Origin: Pogostemon cablin
Lineage: Eukaryota > Streptophyta > Magnoliopsida > Lamiales > Lamiaceae
Direction of reading: 5' to 3'
Length of the DNA: 64,000 bases
NCBI GenBank assembly: GCA_023678885.1
Contig: CM042972.1
Span: 13,598,501-13,662,500, forward strand
In this document: piece by piece, positions 16,205 to 25,130 of the stretch
How positions within the stretch are numbered: the first letter of the stretch is position 1
Layout: the number at the start of each line of letters is the position of its first letter
Notes under the pieces: generated by a model
The model's input: the letters and a program-made list of their open reading frames with translations, nothing else
Database searches by the model: none
Told to the model about the DNA's origin: nothing
Position numbers and translations under genes: made by a program

Positions 16205-17245
16205 TTCATTTTGATGCTCATTTTCTTGCTACAATCAATATTTTCTTTGTTTCGATGCACATTTCCTTCATTTTGATGCTTATTTTCTCGTTACGATCAA
16301 TATTTTCTTCGTTTCGATGCACATTTCCTTCATTTTAATACTAATTTTCTCGTTACGATCAATATTTCCTTCATTTCGACTAATATTTCCTTCATTTTAA
16401 TGTTAAATTTCTCGTTACGATCAACATTTCCCTCTTTTTGATGCATATTTTCTTTATTTTTATGCTCATTTTCTAATTACGATCAACATTTCATTTTGTT
16501 TCGGTGCATATTTTCTTCAATTTGATGCTCATTTTCTCGTTACAATCAACATTTTCTTCGTTTCGAAGCACATTTCCTTCATTTTTATGCTCATTTGTTC
16601 GTTACGATCAACATTTTCTTTGTTCTGATGCACATTTCCTTCATTTTGAAGCTCATTTTTTCGTTACGATCAATATTTTCTTCATTTCGATGGTTATTTC
16701 CTTCATTTTGATGCTCAATTTCTCTTTACAATCAACATTATCTTCGTTTTGATGCTCATTTTCTCATTAAGATCAATATTTCCTTCATTATGATGCTCAT
16801 TTTCTCGTTACGATCTACATTTCCGTCGTTTTGATGCATATTTCTTTCATTTTGATGCTCATTTTCTCATTACGATCAACATTTCGTTCAATTTGATGCT
16901 CATTTTCTCGTTACGATCAATATTTTCTTCGTTTCAATGCACATTTCCTTCCTTTTGATGCTCATTTTCTCATTACGGTCAACATTTTCTTTATTTTGAT
17001 GCACATTTCTTTCATTTTGATGCTCATTTTCTCGTTACGATCAATATTTCATTCATTTCGACTCATATTTCCTTCATTTTAATGCTAAATTTCTCGTTAC
17101 GATCAACATTTCCCTCTTTTCGATACATATTTCCTTCATTTTTATGCTCATTTTCTAGTTATGATCAATATTTCCTTCGTTTTGGTGCATATTTCCTAAA
17201 TTTTGATGCTTATTTTCTCGTTACGATCAATATGTTCCTCGTTTC
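16205..17245 (+). repeat. 4.05-kb HOR copy 5, left part
   Basis: Continues the HOR pattern in register with copies 2-4 until it is cut at 17245 by LTR element A. The last five bases, GTTTC at 17241-17245, are one copy of the target-site duplication. The unit resumes at 23264. Confidence 0.9.
17241..17245 (+). other. target-site duplication of element A, left copy
   Basis: GTTTC directly abuts the LTR end TGTCACGCC. The same five bases follow the other LTR at 23264. The duplicated word lies in the CGTTTCGATG part of the 62-bp monomer. Confidence 0.93.
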
Positions 17246-18174
17246 TGTCACGCCCCGACCCCAGACAGAGCGCGACAACCGCCACGTTAACCATAAATTT
17301 CATAGAATGGGTGCACTCCACTCCACAAAGTTTATAGAAAACGTAAGGCTTGCTATCAAGTACCTGTAGACTGAACAACTGATAACAACGGGTACAACAC
17401 GAGGACATCATCTCATAAAGTATCAACAAGGATTTACAAAGGTACAAAATTCAACGGTGTAACTTAGTTTAAAGAAAATATACATGAACGATATAACATC
17501 GCGAAGGAACAAAAAGAACATCTAGGGGGTCACCAAATATAAACTATACAATCTCGCCAATGAATCCGTCAATTTACATAAAAGAGAAAGTACCCAAAAC
17601 ACGGATTGGATGATGAGCAAACGATAGGCAAACCTCCAACCAAAATGATATCAACAGCCTGAAAAGGAAAGAATGATGGGGGGTGAGCAAAACCACTAGC
17701 TCAGTGAGGTGATAAGCCGGTCACCCCGACCCTTATACGAAGCATGTATTCCACTCGCGGTTCATAACATAAAATCCCACATTTCGTCTCACAATAACTA
17801 TTTCTCACTCAGTGTACATATTAATGAAAATAAAAACCTTAGTGCACATTTACGAATAACACAATTTGTTCAAACAACATGTTATCACAAAAAAGACGCG
17901 TGGGTAGTCAATATCCTCCTCGAACTGAGCTCTCCGTCGAGAGACAGTCCAAGCCCGTCACCGTTACTCTAGATAAAATGCACATTAATATTCTTTCTCA
18001 ACGCCAAGTGCTAAAGTTCACAATTCAATATCGACTGAATACTTGAAATGATCAAACATATAAACATATATGACATGCATGTCCCACACCGGTGACGTTG
18101 ACTGAGCCTATAATAGACTGATCCATCTAACGATCACCCTCCAAAGTATCAGTATTTGGCAAATGGATAGGTGC

Positions 18175-18318
18175 CCCGTTAGATCTAACTCACGCGGGTT
18201 TGCCAATCCCGGGCAACTTGGTTGTCACTCTAACTCACCCGAACCGCGACAATTCGGGCTACTTAATCAATGTCGCTCCAACTCACCCGAACCGTGACCA
18301 ATTCGGGCTACTTAACCA
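18175..18318. repeat. 48-bp tandem repeat inside the LTR
   Basis: Two clear 48-bp units (18223-18270 and 18271-18318) share the words ACTCACCCGAACCG and TTCGGGCTACTTAA. A third, more diverged unit lies just to the left, around the ACTCACGCGGGTTTG word. The same structure occurs in the other LTR of A and, inverted, in the LTRs of B, so it belongs to the family. No function is evident. Confidence 0.75.
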
Positions 18319-19358
18319 TGGTACCAGGCATACATATGCATGTGCATCATAAGATGAATAACGACTCAAGTTAGAGTCTTAATAGCACACAAGAATAACC
18401 AGAAATCAATTCTCAAATAATTCACAATAAATGTTATCAGATACCGAGCCGGCAAGACTCTTCAACATAAGTTAAAATCAATAATACTCATAAAATGGCT
18501 AACAGGACTCTAACCAGAGAAATCGAGCCAACCAGGCTCTTTACCACATAACACAATACCAAATAATTTTCTTATCAATTAATTAAAACTAAAATAAATG
18601 CACATTTATCGAGGGTCCACACTTCCCACAAGAGAAGGCGTTCCCGAATTATCAACTCACAAGGAAGTGATTAACTCTCTCCGGAATCTAAAGTCGGTTC
18701 CTTGCTCTTCGTCGATGGTTCTTTACCTAGAAAGGAGATGAGCAATTAAAGACAAATTAAATATAACTAACTATTAGTGGTAACATCCCTTTCATTGCTA
18801 AAAACAAATCCTAATCGATTTCGAACGAGTCGATATTAAATAAAAAAATAGTATGTAACTCCTTAACATCAGTTCCCAATCCCACATAACCCGTTTCAAT
18901 ACATTAACTAGACGAAACGATAGAAAATAAGTTTGAATTCGACATAAAAATTCTGAAATTTTCCTGCTAGCGGCAGTTTACGAGAAAAATCATAACTAAT
19001 TGTAGAATAATCGGATTGAGGCGTTTCAAGTGGCTACGGAAAGCTAACGAGTTCAGCTACGTACAGAAATTAAGTTTGCAAAGTTTCGAGAGCAATAGCT
19101 ATCTCAAAATCAGTTCGAACAGTCTGCAAATTACCCACATACCAAAAAGAAAAACTCCACAAAATTACAAAATTATGGAAGAAGGAAGCTTAATTCACAC
19201 ACCACTTACCTCAAAACAACTTAAAAACCACCTAGGATGAGGGTTGTAAGGGAGAATTTGGTCAACAAGGGTTTCTCCTCTTCCTCTCTTCTTTCCCCTC
19301 TTTTGCTTTTCTTCTCCCGTTCTTCTCTCTCTTTTTTTTTTAACTTTAGTCTTACTAA

Positions 19359-19365
19359 TTATATA
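19359..19365 (-). promoter_or_regulatory. TATA-like box in LTR of A (3' copy)
   Basis: On the minus strand this reads TATATAA, just downstream of the palindromic AGCCCA-N6-TGGGCT element and the U3 repeats. The matching place in the 5' LTR is 23009-23015, and element B has TATATATAA at 47057-47065. Conservation across elements supports a core promoter, but the transcription start cannot be seen. Confidence 0.55.
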
Positions 19366-19390
19366 TCAGCCCATTTAAGTGGGCTGAAAC

Positions 19391-19613
19391 TTTGGGCCAC
19401 AAAATAAATAAATAAATAAGTTTGGGCTTTCTAAAAAAATTCTAATTGGGCTTAATTGGGCTGACCTTTTGGGCCATAAAAATAAATAATTAGGTTTTGG
19501 GCTTTCTAACAAAAATCTAGTTGGGCTAAGATAGGGCTGGCCTTTTAGGCCATAAAATAAATAAATAGGTTTTGGGCTTTCTAAAAAAAATCTAGTTGAA
19601 CTAAGATATTATA
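19391..19613 (-). promoter_or_regulatory. U3 tandem repeats with TGGGCY motifs (3' LTR of A)
   Basis: Three units of roughly 70-75 bp, each with a poly-T/A stretch, AGAAAGCCCAAA, TTTATTTATTT and GGCCCAAA or GGCCTAAA words, stand at the start of the LTR in element orientation. TGGGCC/TGGGCT is the plant 'site II' motif bound by TCP factors (established knowledge). Its repetition upstream of a TATA box suggests an enhancer (inference). Confidence 0.55.
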
Positions 19614-20747
19614 AAGTATCCCCTCCTCCAAAAAGTTTCGTCCTCGAAACATAAACGTACCTAGAGATGAAAAGAGATTTGGATGGTGTTGACGCATGAC
19701 TGACTCTGGTTCCCATGTTTCTTCTTCAATTTGATCACTTCTCCATAGAATTCTCACCATAGGAATGGATTTGTTACGAAGCATTTTCTCTCGGCGATCT
19801 ACAATTTGAACAGGTTGTACTTCGTACGATAGATTTTCCTTTAATACAACTGGGGGATCTTTGAGCACGTGCGAAGGATCTGGTTCATATTTTCTAAGCA
19901 TAGAGACATGGAAGACATCGTGAATCTTCGACAATTCCGATGGTAGGTCAAGTCGATACGCGACACGACCAATCCTTTGTACGATCGTAAACGGGCCAAT
20001 ATACCTTGGACTCAACTTTCCTCGACGGCGGAATCGCAACACGCCCTTCCATGGAGAAACTTTCAGAAAAACTTTGTCTCCTTCATTAAACTCCAAATCG
20101 CGCCTCCTATTATCTGCGTAACTTTTCTGTCGATCTTGCGCTGCCTTAAGTCTGTCTCGAATAAGTTGTATATTTGCCTTCGCATCTTCGATAAGCTCTA
20201 CTTGTTCGATTTGTCTCTCGCCAACCTCATCCCAAAAGAGTGGTGTTCGACACTTTCGGCCATACAGAGCTTCGTACGGGGGCATTCCAATGCTTGAATG
20301 ATAACTGTTGTTATAAGCGAACTCCACCAAAGTCACGTACTTATCCCAGCTACCTCCTAAAGCCATTTCTGGAGTAAAAACTGGTACATTAGATGTAGGT
20401 CGAATCGATTCATTAGCACGAAGAACCTCTTCAGTGACAGTCGTAGTTGTATGAGCCGTTGTAGGTGGTGGAACACCATGTATTCGAATGTGATCATAAT
20501 ACAATTGGTACTGCTCGGGTGTCATCATGTGCTCAACCCGCAACTGGGCCCGTGGTTGCTCTACCTGGGAAACTGGCACCCTATGATCAGAATTGATAGG
20601 GTCCATAACCGTCGGAGGAATGACATGATCAGAAGAAACATGTCCTCGAGGTCCACGAGGAACAGAAGAGAGTAGAGGACTCGGAGGATCACGAGGAGCG
20701 TGTCCTCGACCTCGACCTCGACCTCGACGACGAACTGGAGGTGCCAT
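19581..20747 (-). CDS. chimeric Gag N-terminus / integrase C-terminus protein (388 aa)
   Basis: An uninterrupted frame from an ATG shared with element B's gag. Residues 1-132 are the Gag N-terminal region: a basic Arg/Gly-rich start (VRRRGRGRGRGH) and a Pro/Thr/Ser-rich linker. Residues 133 onward are the integrase C-terminal part (WDKYVTLVEFAYNNS), the RYIGPF form of the GPY/F module, and a Tekay-type chromodomain-like tail with an ETWEPE motif. Against B the junction removes 3882 bp, a multiple of three, between two copies of GGAGGT. All enzymatic cores are gone: no protease, no RT and no integrase DDE residues. The stop used by B (TGA at 54303) is CGA here, so the frame runs through the polypurine tract and about 33 bp into the LTR. 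Function unknown; it could be translated from the LTR promoter, or simply be a frame that remained open because the insertion is young. Confidence 0.85.
   Translation of the reverse strand: MAPPVRRRGRGRGRGHAPRDPPSPLLSSVPRGPRGHVSSDHVIPPTVMDPINSDHRVPVSQVEQPRAQLRVEHMMTPEQYQLYYDHIRIHGVPPPTTAHTTTTVTEEVLRANESIRPTSNVPVFTPEMALGGSWDKYVTLVEFAYNNSYHSSIGMPPYEALYGRKCRTPLFWDEVGERQIEQVELIEDAKANIQLIRDRLKAAQDRQKSYADNRRRDLEFNEGDKVFLKVSPWKGVLRFRRRGKLSPRYIGPFTIVQRIGRVAYRLDLPSELSKIHDVFHVSMLRKYEPDPSHVLKDPPVVLKENLSYEVQPVQIVDRREKMLRNKSIPMVRILWRSDQIEEETWEPESVMRQHHPNLFSSLGTFMFRGRNFLEEGILYNILVQLDFF
19619..19629 (-). other. polypurine tract of element A
   Basis: Read on the minus strand this is GGAGGAGGGGA, five bases from the start of the 3' LTR and just downstream of the end of the coding region. 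This is the expected place and composition for the plus-strand DNA primer. In element B the tract carries a C (around 54320-54330). Confidence 0.8.
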
Positions 20748-20876
20748 AATGACTGAAAGGAAGAAAGGAAAGAAAATGCAAGGTCAACATCAAGGTAATA
20801 CGATACCTTAGGATGACATAGAAACAAAGTTGGACTCATTGGCTCGACTAAAAAAGAATGAGAATCATAAAACCAG

Positions 20877-20888
20877 GCTCTGATACCA
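20877..20888 (-). other. primer-binding site of element A (initiator Met-tRNA)
   Basis: On the minus strand this reads TGGTATCAGAGC, the complement of the 3' end of plant initiator Met-tRNA, seven bases inside the 5' LTR. This is the usual primer for plant gypsy elements. Confidence 0.92.
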
Positions 20889-20895
20889 AGAAAGT

Positions 20896-23263
20896 TGTCA
20901 CGCCCCGACCCCAGACAGAGCGCGACAACCGCCACGTTAACCATAAATTTCATAGAATGGGTGCACTCCACTCCACAAAGTTTATAGAAAACGTAAGGCT
21001 TGCTATCAAGTACCTGTAGACTGAACAACTGATAACAACGGGTACAACACGAGGACATCATCTCATAAAGTATCAACAAGGATTTACAAAGGTACAAAAT
21101 TCAACGGTGTAACTTAGTTTAAAGAAAATATACATGAACGATATAACATCGCGAAGGTACAAAAAGAACATCAAGGGGGTCACCAAATATAAACTATACA
21201 ATCTCGCCAATGAATCCGTCAATTTACATAAAAGAGAAAGTACCCAAAACACGGATTGGATGATGAGCAAACGATAGGCAAACCTCCAACCAAAATGATA
21301 TCAACAGCCTGAAAAGGAAAGAATGATGGGGGGTGAGCAAAACCACTAGCTCAGTGAGGTGATAAGCCGGTCACCCCGACCCTTATACGAAGCATGTATT
21401 CCACTCGCGGTTCATAACATAAAATCCCACATTTCGTCTCACAATAACTATTTCTCACTCAGTGTACATATTAATGAAAATAAAAACCTTAGTGCACATT
21501 TACGAATAACACAATTTGTTCAAACAACATGTTATCACAAAAAAGACGCGTGGGTAGTCAATATCCTCCTCGAACTGAGCTCTCCGTCGAGAGACAGTCC
21601 AAGCCCGTCACCGTTACTCTAGATAAAATGCACATTAATATTCTTTCTCAACGCCAAGTGCTAAAGTTCACAATTCAATATCGACTGAATACTTGAAATA
21701 ATCAAACATATAAACATATATGACATGCATGTCCCACACCGGTGACGTTGACTGAGCCTATAATAGACTGATCCATCTAACGATCACCCTCCAAAGTATC
21801 AGTATTTGGCAAATGGATAGGTGCCCCGTTAGATCTAACTCACGCGGGTTTGCCAATCCCGGGCAACTTGGTTGTCACTCTAACTCACCCGAACCGCGAC
21901 AATTCGGGCTACTTAATCAATGTCGCTCCAACTCACCCGAACCGTGACCAATTCGGGCTACTTAACCATGGTACCAGGCATACATATGCATGTGCATCAT
22001 AAGATGAATAACGACTCAAGTTAGAGTCTTAATAGCACACAAGAATAACCAGAAATCAATTCTCAAATAATTCACAATAAATGTTATCAGATACCGAGCC
22101 GGCAAGACTCTTCAACATAAGTTAAAATCAATAATACTCATAAAATGGCTAACAGGACTCTAACCAGAGAAATCGAGCCAACCAGGCTCTTTACCACATA
22201 ACACAATACCAAATAATTTTCTTATCAATTAATTAAAACTAAAATAAATGCACATTTATCGAGGGTCCACACTTCCCACAAGAGAAGGCGTTCCCGAATT
22301 ATCAACTCACAAGGATGTGATTAACTCTCTCCGGAATCTGAAGTCGGTTCCTTGCTCTTCGTCAATGGTTCTTTACCTAGAAAGGAGATGAGCAATTAAA
22401 GACAAATTAAATATAACTAACTATTAGTGGTAACATCCCTTTCATTGCTAAAAACAAATCCTAATCGATTTCGAACGAGTCGATATTAAATAAAAAAATA
22501 GTATGTAACTCCTTAACATCAGTTCCCAATCCCACATAACCCGTTTCAATACATTAACTAGACGAAACGATAGAAAATAAGTTTGAATTCGACATAAAAA
22601 TTCTGAAATTTTCCTGCTAGCGGCAGTTTACGAGAAAAATCATAACTAATTGTAGAATAATCGGATTGAGGCGTTTCAAGTGGCTACGGAAAGCTAACGA
22701 GTTCAGCTACGTACAGAAATTAAGTTTGCAAAGTTTCGAGGGCAATAGCTATCTCAAAATCAGTTCGAACAGTCTGCAAATTACCCACATACCAAAAAGA
22801 AAAACTCCACAAAATTACAAAATTATGGAAGAAGGAAGCTTAATTCACACACCACTTACCTCAAAACAACTTAAAAACCACCTAGGATGAGGGTTGTAAG
22901 GGAGAATTTGGTCAACAAGGGTTTCTCCTCTTCCTCTCTTCTTTCCCCTCTTTTGCTTTTCTTCTCCCGTTCTTCTCTCTCTTTTTTTTTTAACTTTAGT
23001 CTTACTAATTATATATCAGCCCATTTAAGTGGGCTGAAACTTTGGGCCACAAAATAAATAAATAAATAAGTTTGGGCTTTCTAAAAAAATTCTAATTGGG
23101 CTTAATTGGGCTGACCTTTTGGGCCATAAAAATAAATAATTAGGTTTTGGGCTTTCTAACAAAAATCTAGTTGGGCTAAGATAGGGCTGGCCTTTTAGGC
23201 CATAAAATAAATAAATAGGTTTTGGGCTTTCTAAAAAAAATCTAGTTGAACTAAGATATTATA
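20896..23263 (-). mobile_element. 5' LTR of element A
   Basis: A 2368-bp direct copy of 17246-19613. In element orientation the U3 repeats (23041-23263) and TATA-like box (23009-23015) lie at the right end. The LTR ends next to the primer-binding site at 20888. Near-perfect identity to the other LTR marks a recent insertion. Confidence 0.95.
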
Positions 23264-25031
23264 GTTTCGATGTACATTTCCTTCATTTTGATGTTCATTT
23301 TCTCATTACGATAAACATTTACTTCGTTTTCATGCACATTTCCTTCATTTTGATTCTCATTTTCTCGTTACGATCAACATTTTCTTCGTTTCGATGCACA
23401 TTTCATTCATTTTGATGCTCATTTTCTCATTACGATAAATATTTTTTTTGTTTCGATGCACATTTCCTTCATTTTTATGCTCATTTTCTCGTTACGATCA
23501 ATATTTACTTCGTTTTGACAAATATTTCCTTCATTTTAGTGCTAAATTTCTCGTTAACATCAACATTTCCCTCTTTTCGATGCATATTTCCTTCATTTTT
23601 ATGCTCATTTTCTAGTTACGATCAACATTTCCTTCGTTTCGGTGGATATTTCCTTCATTTTGACAGTTATTTTCTCGTTACGATCAACATTTTCTTCATT
23701 TCGATGCACATTTCCTTCATTTTGATGCTCATTTTCTCGTTAAGACAAACATCGCTTTTGGTTCGATACATATTCCCTTCATTTTGATTCTCATTTTCTC
23801 GTTATGATCAACATTTCCTTAGTTTCGAAAAATATTTCTTTCATTTTGATGCTCATTTTCTTGTTACGTTCAGCACTTCCTTCTTTTTTATTCGTATTTC
23901 CTTCATTTTGATGCTCAATTTTCTTGATACAATCAACATTTCCTTTGTTTTGATGCTCTTTTCCTTCATTTTGATGATCATTTTTTCGTTACAATCAACA
24001 ATTATTTCCTATCGATGCATATTTCCTTAATTTTGATGCTCATTTTCTCAATATGATCTATATTTTCTTCGTTTTGATACATATTACCTTCATTTTGATG
24101 CTCATTTTCTCATTATGATTAACATTCCTTAGTTTCGATTCATATTTCCTTCATTTTGATACTCATTTTCTCATTACGATCAATATTTCCTTCATTTCGA
24201 TGCATATTTCCTTTATTTTGATGCTCATTTTCTCGTTACAATCAATATTTTATTCGTTTCGATGCACATTTCCTTCATTTTGACGCTAATTTTCTCATTA
24301 CTATAAATATTTTATTCATTTCGATGAACATTTCCTTCATTTTGATGTCTATTTTCTCGTTATGATCAATATTTTTATCGTTTTGTTGCTCATTTCCTTT
24401 ATTTTAATGCTCATTTTCTCTTTACGATCAATATTTTCTTTGTTTCGATGCACATTTCCTTCATTTTGATGCTTATTTTCTCGTTACGATCAATTTTACT
24501 TCATTTCAATGCAAATTTTCTATATCTTGATGCTCATTTTCTCGTTACGATCAGCATTTCCTTCGTTTTGATGTTCATTTCCTCCATTTTGATGAGCATT
24601 TTCTCGTTACGATCAACAATTATTTTTTATCGATGTATATTTCCTTCATTCTGATGCTCATTTTCTCGTTATAATCTACATTTTCTTCGTTTCGATGCAT
24701 ATTTCCTTCATTTTGATGCTCATTTTCTCATTACGATCAATATTTTCTTCGTTTTGATACATATTTCCATCATTTTGACGATCATTTTCTTGTTACGATC
24801 AATATTTTCTTCGTTTTGATGCATATTTCCTTCATTTTGATGCTCATTTTCTCGTTACAATCAACATTTCCTTTGTTTCGATGCATATTTCCTTCACTTT
24901 GATTCTCATTTTCTCGTTACGATCTACATTTCCTTCGTTTTGACTCATATTTCCTTCATTTTAATGCTAAATTTCTCGTTACGATCAATATTTCCCTCTT
25001 TTCGATGCATATTTCCTTCATTTTTATGCTC
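23264..25031 (+). repeat. 4.05-kb HOR copy 5, right part, truncated at an inversion
   Basis: The first five bases are the second GTTTC of the target duplication. The sequence then continues in register with 13193 of copy 4 (23515 matches 13440). Removing the element and one target duplication restores a 4052-bp spacing. This part departs from copies 1-4 more often as it goes right (for example near 24222, 24252 and 24385), as expected towards an array edge. It stops after about 2.8 kb of the unit, at 25031, where satellite orientation flips. Confidence 0.88.
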
Positions 25032-25044
25032 AAAATGAAGGAAA
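25012..25044. other. satellite inversion junction with perfect hairpin
   Basis: Arms of 13 bp (25012-25024 and 25032-25044, TTTCCTTCATTTT and its exact complement) surround the 7-base spacer TATGCTC. To the left the satellite reads on the + strand; to the right it reads on the minus strand, so this is the breakpoint of a head-to-head arrangement. Confidence 0.9.
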
Positions 25045-25130
25045 CAAAGAAAATATTGATCGTAAAGAAAATATTGATCGTAACGAGATATTGATCGTAA
25101 CGAGGGAAATATTGATCGTAACGAGAAAAT

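Larger units (their letters stand above)
1..17245 (+). repeat. 62-bp satellite array organised in 4.05-kb higher-order repeats
   Basis: The whole stretch is a tandem repeat with a basic period of 62 bp. Each monomer holds three related parts of about 21, 20 and 21 bp, marked by the words CATTTTGATGCTCA, TCTCGTTACGATCA and CGTTTCGATGCAT. Neighbouring monomers differ clearly, but the whole pattern recurs nearly unchanged every 4050-4052 bp (about 65 monomers), which is higher-order organisation. The strand shown is rich in T and C and poor in G. Reading frames of 60-112 codons occur at fixed HOR positions but only follow the repeat period; they start at non-ATG codons or inside monomers and look non-coding. 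The left end runs off the window; the right end is the insertion point of LTR element A. Confidence 0.95.
17246..19613 (-). mobile_element. 3' LTR of element A
   Basis: A 2368-bp terminal repeat, aligned end to end with 20896-23263 with only scattered substitutions (for example near 17507, 17523, 18047, 18666 and 19093). In element orientation it starts TATAATATC and ends GGCGTGACA. It holds three tandem GGGCC/GGGCT-rich repeats at its U3 start, a TATA-like box and a 48-bp repeat in the middle. Small antisense reading frames in it (87 and 74 codons on the + strand) recur in the other LTR but have no recognisable product. Confidence 0.95.
17246..23263 (-). mobile_element. LTR element A: internally deleted, young Ty3/gypsy Tekay/Del-type retrotransposon
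   Basis: Two direct LTRs of 2368 bp each flank an internal region of only 1282 bp. The element lies on the minus strand, so its 5' LTR is the right-hand one. It retains a primer-binding site for initiator Met-tRNA, a polypurine tract and a perfect 5-bp target duplication (GTTTC at 17241-17245 and 23264-23268). Compared with element B it lacks about 3.88 kb covering most of gag, protease, reverse transcriptase, RNase H and the integrase core. The LTRs differ by eye at about seven positions with no length change, so the insertion is recent. LTR ends read TA...CA in element orientation, not the usual TG...CA. The element splits HOR copy 5, so it arrived after the HOR formed. Confidence 0.95.

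Noticed and set aside
1..17245. Dozens of 60-112-codon frames repeated at 4.05-kb spacing, with peptides such as SFSSYDQHFL
   Set aside because: Their recurrence reflects HOR copying, not selection. The 62-bp period shifts frame each monomer and stops appear regularly. Many begin at non-ATG codons.
17709..17972. 87- and 74-codon antisense frames conserved in all LTRs (also 19016-19240, 21359-21622, 22666-22890, 47183-47407)
   Set aside because: Conservation is explained by LTR identity. The frames open at non-ATG codons, lie antisense to the element and match no family I recognise.
19977..20297. 106-codon + strand frame opposite the integrase end (and 53652-53972 in element B)
   Set aside because: Shadow of the real minus- or plus-strand integrase frame; the peptide has no domain.
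17246..23263. Solo LTR pair or two independent solo LTRs
   Set aside because: A single 5-bp duplication flanks the whole 6-kb unit, and primer site and polypurine tract abut the inner LTR ends, so it is one element.
1..25031. Regular repeat/spacer look resembling a CRISPR array
   Set aside because: Repeats are contiguous and diverged with no unique spacers, no cas genes, and a plant genomic context.
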